From: Sophora flavescens
Lineage: Eukaryota > Streptophyta > Magnoliopsida > Fabales > Fabaceae
NCBI GenBank assembly: GCA_030762895.1
Contig: CM061070.1
Span: forward strand, 75,317,804-75,381,803
Reading direction: 5' to 3'
DNA length: 64,000 nt
Under the pieces are notes generated by a model, which searched no databases, was not told the DNA's origin, and saw only the letters and a list, made by a program, of their open reading frames with translations. This document shows, piece after piece, positions 52,236 through 62,782 of the stretch. Within the stretch, counting starts at the first letter, position 1. Every line of letters starts with the position of its first letter. A program made the translations under genes and the position numbers.

Positions 52236-52994
52236 TTTTTTTTTTTTTAATCTGTTATATACATTTCAATCATTCATTTCCCCTGTTTCAGTAATGCAGA
52301 TCAATACCAGAATAACATACTGTAAATTTTGGGGGTAAACATAATGTAGTTATTGCACCAAACTAGTAGAAAATGATAACAAGCAGCCACATACAATTGG
52401 AAGACACAAATTTTTATAGTTCATTCGATGACAAGAAAAAAGAAGGCAAAGTAACCACACGTGATTTAGGCATCACATGAGTTAGATAACAAATGGGCAA
52501 GGCAAACTAATTGGTAAAGTAAGAGCACTTACTAATTCATAATCATCAATTCCAGGAACTTGTTTAAGCTAACAAACCAAAGAATGACTCGATCAAACAA
52601 GAAACAACAACGTAACACCAAACCGGTTTTGACACAATTGCAACAAAGTTTTAACCACATCAAAAGCAAAACATACTTTATTCAATTTTCTTGGCACAAA
52701 CAATCAGCTCTTACACATATGGTTAAAAATACTGACATTTCATCAAATGACTAGTGAGCACAGAATCTGAAAACAGAGGGCATCGTGGCCTAATTAATTT
52801 CGAATGAATGAAAACAACACTTTATCAAGGCTACATCAAAACACGAGAGAAGAAGAATTGAACCAGACACGAGCACTAATACATATCATCACCAAAGGTA
52901 CACTATAGCTAGTACATGATAAGTTTTTAAACTAACTACATATATACAAACTATGGTTGGTACACTTCAAGAAAGAAAGTTGCCCAACGCCTCT
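52236..52994 (-). other. 3' noncoding region of the CACTA element
   Basis: AT-rich, between the subterminal repeats and the stop codon of the Ulp1-bearing gene. No feature seen. Confidence 0.4.
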
Positions 52995-55900
52995 TTATGC
53001 TTGTTGATGTCGAATCGATAATGGAGTTGGATTGTTGAATATCTGCAAGTTTAATTGGACAAAAGATTATATCTTTTAAGTAATAAACTAACATAAAACA
53101 TATAACGAATCTATATTATTAATTCTAATTGTGTCAATTAACATTTACCTCCTGCCATCTTTCAGTGATCCCGGAGGAGATAATTTCCAACATCCACTGC
53201 ATCACATAGTAGCCACATTCCCATGACCCACGTTGTATACGTGACTACGTACAAATGAAACCCAATTAGAATATGAGGAATTAAATAAAATAGAAATCAA
53301 TTATTGTACCCACTGCATTTGATGCATTTGAACTAATAAATATCTTACGCTGGGAATAATCCATCTGATAGCCCGAGTACGCCTTTCACCACGCAACATG
53401 TGGGTTGCATTAATAGACCTATCATGACAAAAACATTAATTAAAGTATATCTAATAGATTTCAGATAATTAAAACAACTGCATTACTGATTATAAAGTAT
53501 TTTAATGCTTACGTTTCGATGATCGTCTTCAGTTGATTCGCCGGCTTATTTCCCAATGAGCAGAAGAAGACCACGACGTTTATTCTTGGGTACAAGAGCA
53601 ACAGTTGCCAATGCCGTCTGTATTTGCGGAACAGTTAGTGACTAAGCCATATATAGTTATACTTAAATAATCGGTACTTACTTATTGAGATAAGGCGCAA
53701 GATAGAATTGATGATCGTCTCGGGCAAGTATATCACGTATGGTAGTGACCGGGTCTTCCGATGCTAGGAGAACATCACCCTGAATGAACATGGGGTCAAT
53801 GAACCCATAAAGGGCGAGGTTACCCTGATCGACTAACATACGATGCAGATACCTAATATATTGGAAAAACATGTTAATTATCATAGTATTTAAAAATTAA
53901 TTACGTACTTAACTTATAAATAAAATGTACTTACGTGCACCAAAACGATATGTGTGCAGAACTGGCCATTTCTTTATTGAGTACCATCTCCATAAGTTCC
54001 TTCTTTGGTATATACAGTTCACCAGGGCTAGCATCATGTTCCAACCTTACCAAGGCTGCGTCATTCTCCATGGTGACAACCTGTATAGCCAGAACTTTAA
54101 AAACATCACCATGGCCAGGTGCCCCTTTGTCGATCCCCTAAACAACATAGATATATATTAGTAATCACGGATAATTAAGTTATTTAATTCGTTATTAACT
54201 AAATGGTCAAATGAATACCTTGGCAGGAGCGTACATCTCTCGGGTCTTCCTAGATCCGACCTTTTAGGCACAATATCATTTCCAACATCCTATAACGAAT
54301 AAAAATAAAGCATTATCTTGAAACAATAATAAATTATTTCAACTATGAATATAGAAAAACACAACTAACCGAATACCTCAGATGCAACAAGAAAGTTGAC
54401 CAGTCTTCTTGGCCAGAGGATGAAGTTACCGGGGGCCTGACCCACTGTTTGAACCTCCTCAGTGGGCATAGGGACTCGAGCATCAGCATCTCGAATAATC
54501 TCAACAGACACCCTCAGCTGATCATCCGGTAATAACCGATGGTGTATGGTATTACCTAAGTTAGTATGTGCCCTACCCAATGCCACTAAGCGGCGATGAT
54601 GATGATCATCAACATACAGCTCACATCTATCAGGGTCGTCACCATCATCATCATTATCATCATCATCATCATCAGCATCATCATCATCACCATCATCATC
54701 ATTTTCAGGATGAGGAGGAGGATCACATGAGCCCTTAGTGCTCACATGGACAGAGGGTTGGATAGAGGGTTGGACACCGGCTGTCATCTGCTGGGACATA
54801 GAAGTCAATATTGCCATCTGCTGGGCAAACTGCTCGGCCATCTCCTGTCGAAGCTCCACTGCAATCTCCTGTTTTAGTCGTGCTCTATCTGCTTCAACAT
54901 CCCTGTGGCATTGGTGTGAAGATGAACCATGGTATTAGCGAATGCCGACTCCCCATCCCACACCAATGACACGGCCCGGGTGGTCTCAGTTTCTGGATGG
55001 CAGTAGATAAGATATCATTGCGTCCTCTAGGAACAAAGGTTCCTTGGGTTAGATGATCATCCAAGGCATCCTATCACATAAAATATCAGGTCACATTACA
55101 ATTCGGTAACAATCTTAAAATGACAATTACAACAAACTATACTTACAATCCTCTCAGCTACTTGGCGGGCCTCCTCGGATGTATATTGTCCCGTTTTTCT
55201 TTGTCGGCCCCTCTTCCATGAACGATGGCGTGGGGGTGGAGGTGGATCAACAACCTCTGGAAGAGTTTCAGCATTAGGATCCGCCCGAGATGCTTTGCTT
55301 CCGACGTGCTTTCTTTTCCTCTTCAACCATTTTCTGAACAAGCTTTTTATATCCCCCACGAGACATGACATGGGGGGTAGACATTCTTGCTTTGGTTTTC
55401 CTGCCCTTTTTTCTCTTCTCCTGTTATAAATAAAAGACAATTAAATTACATAAGTAAATGAAATTAATGCAATTACATAAATTTAGAGACAAATCAAATA
55501 AGTTAACTCGAAATCGGGATCATGTCGGCTCTGAACAAAGCGATCCCACGTCGCCTTGTCAAGAAACGGATACACCTCAAGTGGGTTCTTTTTACTTTTT
55601 GGATTGAATATATAATATCTGCCCAGGTCGGCCTTAAAAGCCCTCCAACGCTCTCCAAAGATACTTCAAAGAAACGCTTCTTCATAGCGTATGTATCCGG
55701 TATGTCAAAGGTCAACTACATTAAGACCAAAAGAATCAACGAATTACTGTATGATATTATTAAGATAAAAATAAAGTAGATACAGACAAACACAAGACGT
55801 AGAAGTATAGATACCAGAATACTCTCCCATATCTGCTCCTTCACGTCCGCCGGTACATCTCTCCACCTATCAATGAGTATACTTGGCCTGTTCCTAGCAA

Positions 55901-56099
55901 GGGTCGTCACAAAACTGGTAAACTGATCTTCCATTGACCCAATAGGTTTGAGGTTATTATCAAAGTCTACTCTTATCCTTTGATTTGACCCACGGTTGGC
56001 AGTCAAATTCCTCATCCGTGTGGCACGCCTACCCTTTCTACCGGTAGACGGGGTCTCTGACCCGCTGCATGAAGGAGGGATATCCTCATGATCAGCCAT
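52995..56099 (-). pseudogene. CACTA second gene: Transposase_24-like (TnpA-type) with C-terminal Ulp1-like protease
   Basis: Minus-strand exons. 55815-56099 starts MADHEDIPPSC and contains KEQIWESIL. About 55505-55708 has FDIPDTYAMKKRFF and then, in another frame, RWRAFKADLGRYYIFNPKSK, typical of plant transposase_24 proteins. 55146-55440 and about 54960-55075 have GQYTSEEARQVAERI and DHLTQGTFVPRGRNDIL. 54365-54859 has a Gln/Met-rich helix, a poly-Asp tract and VPMPTEEVQTVGQAPGNFIL. The last exons (53690-53870, about 53520-53624, 53164-53245, 52995-53042) encode a Ulp1-like C48 peptidase: RHWQLLLLYPRINVVVFF with the catalytic His (53611-53613) and WECGYYVMQWM with the catalytic Cys (53215-53217). 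The expected Asp position is Cys (FFCSLG). At least one frame break in the transposase_24 part makes it defective. Confidence 0.75.
54640..54720 (-). repeat. Asp-coding (GAT)n tract in the CACTA second gene
   Basis: Near-perfect catcat repeats encode a stretch of about 25 Asp with a few Asn and Ala. Its length probably varies between copies. Confidence 0.8.
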
Positions 56100-56248
56100 G
56101 TATAACTATTTAAACACAAAACAAAAAAAAAACTTGTGAGTATGTCAGGATAAATATCAAACATAACTTATAAATATCGATCAATGTACATAAACATAAC
56201 TTATAAATATCAACGTAAACATATAATATGCCAAACTTGATGGTAATA

Positions 56249-57439
56249 TCAAACTAAACTTACTTTGTGGTCAATTAGTAAAGTTCTCCCATAACCCTTC
56301 TTGGTGATCATTACGAGTAGCATGTACATCATCCACTTCATTTTCCTCATTGAAATTAGGCACTCGTGTTGAGAAAGAAGGAGCATCAGAAATATCAAGA
56401 GTTGAATCGTGATTTCCCTCACTACCATTATACATGTTTTTTCCCTGGAGAACCACTGACCACCTTTTTTTAGAAGGATCACGGATATAAAACACTTGTT
56501 TTTCTTGGGATGCCATGATGAAAGGTTCCTCTTTATTACCTACCTTACTAAGGTCCACCAATTTGAATCCTAACTCATCGGTTTGCACACCATTGTTATT
56601 CTTGTCGACCCACCGACATTTAAAAACAGTACTCTAAACTTCGTGTAATCAACCTCCCATATCTCTTCAATGATTCCAAAGTATGAAACTGATGCCATAA
56701 CAGGGTTTTTATCTTTCGAACTAGAGAAATGCATGGACTCAAATACGACCATAACCCCACTCTCTTTTGCATAGTACTTTTGTCATCCTGGGACTTTGTA
56801 TAGAAGGAAAACTTATTGATATCGTACCCACTCCAAGATATGACATCAAAGTTAGGCCCCCTGTGCTAGCCATTTTAATGTATCAGAAGCAATACCATCA
56901 TTTGCAATTTTTTCTTTAAACCAGTTCAAGAAAGTCTTGTTATGCTTGTTCAAACACCATTTTTCATTCATTCTAGGGTAAGTTTCATTGATGATGCTTT
57001 TATGCTCACATAAGTATGGTTCAACCTCATCAGTGTTATTCAATATATACAAATGTGCTTGAATCACTTCCTCCCGATCCATGCTCTTAACAGTGATACC
57101 TCGTGTACCCTTACCATCATATCTTCCTTCGTGACGAGACTTCGGAAGCCCTACAGGTTCCGCTTCTGACATGTAGTCTGTACAAAACTCAATAGCTTAT
57201 TCTGCAACATACCTTTCAACAATAGATGCTTCGGGACGGTGTGGATTTTTCATATATCCTTTCAGGATCTTCACGTATCGCTCAACCGGGTACATCCACC
57301 TTAAATAAACGGGACCGCACAATCTAATCTCCCTCACTAGATGAACAATCAAATGAACCATGATGTCAAAAAATGAAGGTGGAAAATACATCTCCAATTG
57401 GCACAATACAATGGCTGCCTCATTTTCCAACTCATCCAA
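56249..57439 (-). pseudogene. C-terminal part of the CACTA transposase (DUF4218 and DUF4216 regions)
   Basis: 57197-57439 continues TnpD with FPPSFFDIMVHLIVHLVREI and RWMYPVERYVKILKGYMKNP, the DUF4218 signature. 56852-57172 has MSEAEPVGLPKSRHEGRYDG and YLCEHKSIINETYPRMNEKW. 56570-56752 and 56271-56588 carry the DUF4216-like part (ASVSYFGIIEEIWEVDY, then GFKLVDLSKVGNKEEPFIMA). Stops and frame shifts separate the three blocks. Confidence 0.75.
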
Positions 57440-59466
57440 ATTTTTAGTGTCAATGACCTTGCTACATATAGCATTGAAGAATAAGCATAACCTAGTAATG
57501 GCATGTCTGACTTTTTAGGCAATATGTCACGAATGGCCACCTGTAGTAGTTGTTGCATCAAGACATGACAATCATGAGACTTTAAGCCAACTAATTTGAG
57601 ATATTTCATTGAGACAAGTCTTCCGATATTTGAAGAGTAACCTCGTGGCACTTTGACTCCCCGTAGACATTCACGAAACTTCTTTTCTCTTTTTTTGATA
57701 AAGTATGACATGTTTGGGGGCAAATAAGTCTTCTTATCCCCCACTTTAAGTGGAGCTAACTGCTCTCGTATACCCATCGCAACTAGATCCAGACGAGCAT
57801 TCACACCATCATTTGTCTTGCCTTGAATGTTGAGAAGCGTTCCGATTAAACTGTCACACACATTTTTCTCTACATGCATCACATCAATACAATGTCTTAC
57901 ATTAAGCTTGCACCAGTATGGAAGATCAAAGAAGATCGACCTCTTCTTCCATATTTTCTTCTCGGTAGCCTTCTTCTGGGTCTTCCCATAGATAACATTA
58001 GTGTTGTTCACCCTTTCATAAACTTGCTCTCCAGTCAAGGCCACCGGAGCAATTTCATTCTCCGGAAGTCCATTGAAAGCTTTTCTCAATCTATGATAAG
58101 GATGATTACGTCGGAGAAATCTCCGATGCCCAAGGTAAACCGTCTTCCTTCCATGTTGCAGTTGATGGTAACATGTTCCTTCTTCACATATTGGACATGC
58201 TTTATGGCCCTTAACACTATACCCACACAGGTTCCCGTATGCTGGAAAGTCATTGATGGTGCAAAATAACATGGCACGCAATCTGAATGTCTCACGGCAA
58301 TACCCGTCAATCACATCAACGCCTTCATCCCACAACATTCTCAAGTCTTCAATCAAGGGACTCAGATAAACATCAATATCATTTCCTGGCTGTTTAGGAC
58401 CCGAAATCATCATACTTAACATAATGTATTTGCGCTTCATGCACAACCAAGGAGACAGGTTGTAAATTACAAGGAGAACAGGCCATGAACTATGAATACT
58501 ACTTAAGTTTCCGTATGGATTCATTCCATCGGTAGCAAGTCCAAGCCTGAGGTTTCTGGGCTCATTGCCGAAATCCGGAAACAAACTATCAATTCTCTTC
58601 CATTGCAAAGAATCGGTCGGATGACGAAGCTGTCCATCACACTTCCTCTCATCTGCATGCCATCTAATGTTCTTTGCGTCATTTACATTAGCAAACAATC
58701 GCTTGAACCGCGGATTCACGGGAAGATACCATAACACCTTCGCAGGAGGACCTTTGGTGACCACATCACAACTAGAATCATCATCCTTCACTTTGTAGCA
58801 TGATACCCCACACCTGGGGCACTCGTGCATCTCTTCAAACTCTTTCCTGTACAATATGCAATCATTGGGGCAAGCGTGTATTTTCTTATACTCCATACCC
58901 ATCGGACACAATATCTTCTTCGCCTCATAGTTTCGAGATGGCAATGTGTTGCCTTCTGGAAGCATTTCTTTCAACAACTCAAGCAATTCGGTAAAGCTTT
59001 TATCGCTCCACCCATTTCTCGCCTTCACATTGAACAATCTTAACACCGCTGACAACCGTGTGAAATTAGTGCACCCCGGATACAAAGCCACTTGCGCATC
59101 ACTGCACAAAGTATCATACACATGTGCGCGCCGAAAAGACTCTTGCCCAACATCACGGATCATGTTCTCTAGTCCATCGTCCATTTCCACGTCATCAACT
59201 TCCTCTCTATCCGACACCCTCGGCCTGTGTAACGATTCACCATGACATATCCATGTTGTATAACTCTTGCAAATCCCCTCACAAATAAGATGATCACGTA
59301 TCTCCTCAGCTTCTAGTCGTCTCTCATTCAAATAGTTAACACAAGGACAATAAAACCTTACGTTACCACTATCAGGAGCATTTGTTTTTTCAAACTGTAG
59401 AAAATCTTCCACTCCATTCTCATACTCATCACTTGTCCGTCTAGCATTCATCCAACCGCGATCCAT
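57349..59466 (-). CDS. CACTA transposase (TnpD-type, Transposase_21)
   Basis: 705 codons from ATG at 59466. Residues 3-77 form the Transpos_assoc domain (RGWMNARRTSDEYENGVEDF, CPCVNY). 185-220 hold a zinc-finger-like part (CPNDCILYRKEFEEMHECPRC). 300-545 are the Transposase_21 core with LATDGMNPYGN (D313), INDFPAYGNLCGYSVKG and CIDVMHVEKNVCDSLIGTLL. From about residue 650 the frame departs from the family: a homopolymer run at 57512-57516 appears one base short, and the natural continuation (DELENEAAIVLCQLEMYFPP) is read in another frame at 57197-57439. The protein therefore ends in about 50 unrelated residues. It would bind the subterminal repeats and cut the ends in a functional copy. Confidence 0.88.
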   Translation of the reverse strand: MDRGWMNARRTSDEYENGVEDFLQFEKTNAPDSGNVRFYCPCVNYLNERRLEAEEIRDHLICEGICKSYTTWICHGESLHRPRVSDREEVDDVEMDDGLENMIRDVGQESFRRAHVYDTLCSDAQVALYPGCTNFTRLSAVLRLFNVKARNGWSDKSFTELLELLKEMLPEGNTLPSRNYEAKKILCPMGMEYKKIHACPNDCILYRKEFEEMHECPRCGVSCYKVKDDDSSCDVVTKGPPAKVLWYLPVNPRFKRLFANVNDAKNIRWHADERKCDGQLRHPTDSLQWKRIDSLFPDFGNEPRNLRLGLATDGMNPYGNLSSIHSSWPVLLVIYNLSPWLCMKRKYIMLSMMISGPKQPGNDIDVYLSPLIEDLRMLWDEGVDVIDGYCRETFRLRAMLFCTINDFPAYGNLCGYSVKGHKACPICEEGTCYHQLQHGRKTVYLGHRRFLRRNHPYHRLRKAFNGLPENEIAPVALTGEQVYERVNNTNVIYGKTQKKATEKKIWKKRSIFFDLPYWCKLNVRHCIDVMHVEKNVCDSLIGTLLNIQGKTNDGVNARLDLVAMGIREQLAPLKVGDKKTYLPPNMSYFIKKREKKFRECLRGVKVPRGYSSNIGRLVSMKYLKLVGLKSHDCHVLMQQLLQVAIRDILPKKSDMPLLGYAYSSMLYVARSLTLKIWMSWKMRQPLYCANWRCIFHLHFLTSWFI

Positions 59467-59927
59467 GACTAAACCAATACCTTCGTACTTAGTCCAACAT
59501 ATTCATCAACCACTTCTTATGACAGGGTATGGCTCTATCCCATTCGAGAAGAAACTTTTTCAACATTCGGTTAACAGTTAGTCCTTAACTTTCATGCTCA
59601 TACTCGACAAAATTTCGGCAGCATTTCCCTGCGGTCTCCGACGTACACTACTTGAACGCGATGACATCCACCACGATAAAGTATGCACCCGGAGAACGAA
59701 AGGAAATTTATCAATCCGAACTTTCATCAAGTATATAACATTAGAATCAATGAATAACTATTTTAACTGAATTAAGAAAAAGTTTTTTCCCAAACTGTCC
59801 AACTTTGGACAATTCAAGATCCAACACAATGAGCGGTACATTAAGCACATACACGTACGCTCATTAGTATTGCATCTCAAATGGGAAACTAAGGCTTTAC
59901 TAATTATGTAGCTTGCATGAAGATGGG

Positions 59928-60370
59928 GCTTGAAAAGTGAAGAAAATTAGCCAAACAGAGCCCATCACGGCCTAGCCTTGAAAGCCATCACGACCGTGAT
60001 CGAGTATAGCTTAAAAGAAAGAATGGAAAAGTCAGAACTGGTCACGACCATCCCGTGATGCCCATCACGGCCGTGACATGTCAGCTGTACCAGACCTCTC
60101 GACAGAATGATCACGGCCTAGCCGTGATGGTGGTCACGGCCGTGACAGACCAACCAGTGAAGCAACCTCCAAGGCAGAACCTGTCACGGCCTAGCCGTGA
60201 TGGCCATCATGGTCGTGACATGCCAACTGAACCAGACCCTTACAGGCAGAACTGATCACGGCCTAGCCGTGATGGTGGTCACGGCCGTGACAGAACAACC
60301 AGTGAAGCAACCTCCAAGGCAGAATCCGTCACGGCCTAGCCGTGACGAGAAGACTGTGGCCGTGACGGGT
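59928..60370 (+). repeat. Gypsy-LTR-like palindromic array inside the CACTA element
   Basis: Begins cttgaaaagtgaagaaaatt and contains about five units of TCACGGCCTAGCCGTGATGG plus CACGGCCGTGA with linkers such as ccagtgaagcaacctccaag and ttacaggcagaa. It matches the reverse complement of the gypsy LTR array at 39477-39780, linkers included, so it is a fragment of a related LTR rather than an independent repeat. No LTR ends or target duplication are found. The short open frames over it are repeat artefacts. Confidence 0.75.
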
Positions 60371-60487
60371 GATACCACCACTGGAAAAATCCAGTCTTGG
60401 AGCAACAGAACAACACATGCAAGTATATTATCCAACCATTTGGAGTCAAAGTTCATAACTTTTCTAAACAAGAAACAAATATATACA

Positions 60488-60797
60488 TGAGGGAGGAGGA
60501 GGGACGAGCAAAAATGGCGCTCTTCACCCCAACGAGGGTAGCTCGCGGATGGTCGTTCTCAGCGGTTCTCTTTCGAAGCAGAAAATGAAGGCTCGCAGTC
60601 GCAGTGGTCTTATTTGTCTACGATTGAAAAGGGAAAAAGGACCTGGGAGTTACCGGAAGAAGCGGCGACGTGAAGAAGGGAGCGAGAGAGAGAAAGAGAA
60701 AGAAAGAGAGAGAATGAGAGAGAGAGAGACGCATACCTGAGGGAGGAGGAGGGACGAGCAAAAATGGCGCTCTTCAAACTAGGGTAGCTCGCGGATG
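60488..60797 (-). repeat. Direct duplication in the CACTA leader
   Basis: A segment of about 60 bp (tgagggaggaggagggacga, then gcaaaaatggcgctcttca, then gggtagctcgcggatg) occurs at 60488-60551 and again at 60738-60797, 250 bases apart. Confidence 0.8.
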
Positions 60798-60954
60798 TGA
60801 GTGCAGTGAGAGAGATGGAGAAGCAGTGACAACGCAAAACAGGAACAAGCCGCGCGTTAGCAGAGGGAGGGAGTGTTTTGTGTTTTAGGGTACGTTCAGA
60901 AACTGAAGAATGAGGGCGCAAAACACAAGGAGGGAAATAGAAAAATTAGGAATA

Positions 60955-61400
60955 TTACACATCGGTTAATGGTAAAACCGATGTGTTAACCATCTTATAC
61001 ACATCGGTTATGCAAAACCGATGTGTAAACATTAAACTTTTAACTTCTGATTTTTTTTTAAAATTTTGTACATCGGTTAAAAAAAACCTATGTGTAAAAG
61101 TAAAATTTAAATTTCTATTTTTTTTTCTTTATAATTTTATACATCGGTTATTTAAAAACCGATGTGGTTAATCACCATTTTACACATCGGTTCAAAAAGA
61201 ACCGATGTTGAATGTTAAAAATTCTGACTTTAAATATTTTTTGTTTTAATTTTACACATCGGTTATAAATAACCGATGTGGAAAAGTTTTACACATCGGT
61301 TATTCTCTAAACCGATGTGTAATACTTTGGTTTTAATTTCAAAAATGCCACCGCCTCGTTTTACACATCGGTTTCTACTAAACCGATGTGTAAACTCCGA
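60955..61400. repeat. Subterminal hairpin repeats, right end of the CACTA element
   Basis: About 14 copies of acacatcggtt or aaccgatgtgt, mostly in inverted pairs, mirroring the left end. Confidence 0.88.
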
Positions 61401-61642
61401 TGTAGAATCCCTTTTCTGCACTAGTGTAACAACTGATATACTAATATGAAAAATACATAATCAATCAACTTTATGTTGGGACTTAAAGTTAGAAAGAAGG
61501 GAAAAGAGAAATAAAATAAAAATTTCATTATGTTGAGTACTATTTTATGCACTAAATTAAATTTCTCTAATTTGGGGTGTTTCCTAATTAACATATATAT
61601 ACTATTGAACTATTGAATATTGAAGAGGTGTGGTAACTCATT

Positions 61643-61826
61643 GAGTTTAATTGGTATGTATTGTCAGTGTAAAGATTTTTTTACACTGTCAACCAATAAT
61701 AAATCGCCACATCATTGAAAATCTTTGATTCTTATCCAAACCACCTTAAAAGTCATTCATAACATGATTTGTGATTGGTTGACAGTGATAAAAACTTTAC
61801 ACTGACAGTGTATGTCAATTAAACTC
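61643..61826. mobile_element. Mutator-type MITE
   Basis: 184 bp with inverted ends of about 55 bp: GAGTTTAATTGGTATGTATT... and, reversed, GAGTTTAATTGACATACACT..., continuing GTCAGTGTAAAG and ACTGTCAACCAAT in both. Flanked by a perfect 9-bp duplication TAACTCATT (61634-61642 and 61827-61835), which fits Mutator-like elements. No coding capacity. Confidence 0.92.
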
Positions 61827-62176
61827 TAACTCATTTTAAGTGACTTATTATAAATGAGTAAAATTCGTTAGGTTTGAGTGATTTATGTTATATAAACTAA
61901 TATTTATCTCTAACCAAAAAGTATTGAAACCTACTATTATTTATAAAAAAAATTCGTTGTAACTTTAAAAAAAATAAATTTGTACCCATGCGTCCATCAG
62001 TTGGAATTAACTGTTACCAATTAATGCTTTGGTTAAGCATGCTAGTTACACTTTTTCACTACTTTATGTTTTGTGTTTGTTTGCTTTGGTTTTTTCTGAT
62101 CTCAAAACCGGAAAGTTGATTTAAAAAATATTACTTATATTAAATTTCTAAAATAAGAATAAGATTGTAAAAATAT

Positions 62177-62511
62177 TAAGGGTGACAAATGGATGGATCG
62201 AATGAATTTTGATTCGGATTATAATAGATTGGATAAAAACAATCCATCAATCCATTTCGATCCATTAAAATTATTTTAAAAAAATCCAATCCATCGATGA
62301 TCCATTTAATAAAAATTAATCATTTTTATATGGATGAATATTCAAACATCCATTTAAAAATATATTATACATTAAAATTTTATTATAGCAGAGAGAGAGA
62401 GAGTTTTTTTAATCTATGATCAAAAAGAGATGTGGTAGAGACATTTTCGAAAATCCAAGAACATATTTTCTGTGTTTTTTTATTTTAAATAAAAAATGGA
62501 AATAGTTAACA

Positions 62512-62546
<35 letters not shown>

Positions 62547-62774
62547 AAAATGATCATTTTCTTAAATGGATAATAAATGATCCATTTCTTTTTCTTTGTT
62601 TGATCCAATGGATTATTTTTTGTATTGGATGGATCATGAACCATCCATTAATAAAAACAATCCAATCCAATCCACTTAGTTTTATTTAAATTTAAATTAT
62701 TGGATGGATTTGATGGATTTTGTCATTGATGAACTGGATGGATAATTGATCCGCGGATCCTTTTGTCACCCCTA
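62177..62774. mobile_element. hAT-type non-autonomous element, second copy of the family
   Basis: 598 bp with ends TAAGGGTGACAAA and, reversed, TAGGGGTGACAAA, flanked by the perfect 8-bp duplication AAAAATAT (62169-62176 and 62775-62782). The subterminal ggatggat/atccatcc runs match those of 18519-19364. The centre differs and includes a (GA)n and an (AT)n tract (about 62517-62544). Confidence 0.9.
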
Positions 62775-62782
62775 AAAAATAT

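Larger units (their letters stand above)
59467..60954 (-). other. 5' leader region of the CACTA element
   Basis: Noncoding stretch upstream of TnpD. It contains a gypsy-LTR-like palindromic array (59928-60370), a duplicated exon-like segment (60488-60551 and 60738-60797) and a (GA)n tract (about 60680-60730). It probably holds the promoter and leader exons of the transposase. Confidence 0.5.
51866..61426 (-). mobile_element. CACTA (En/Spm-type) DNA transposon, 9.56 kb
   Basis: Terminal inverted repeats CACTAGTGCAGAAAAGGG (perfect over 22 bp at both ends) and a 3-bp duplication TAA (51863-51865 and 61427-61429). Both subterminal zones (51886-52235 and 60955-61400) are filled with inverted copies of acacatcggtttta, the binding-site-like repeats typical of CACTA elements. 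Two gene regions lie on the minus strand: a TnpD-type transposase (56249-59466) and a second gene (52995-56099) ending in a Ulp1-like protease domain. Frame breaks in both genes make this copy non-autonomous now, but its intact ends could still respond to transposase from elsewhere. Confidence 0.95.

Noticed and set aside
60055..60490. Open frames over the palindromic array in the CACTA element
   Set aside because: Their peptide is a periodic product of the repeat (VMVVTAVT-type units) and occurs in several frames and both strands.
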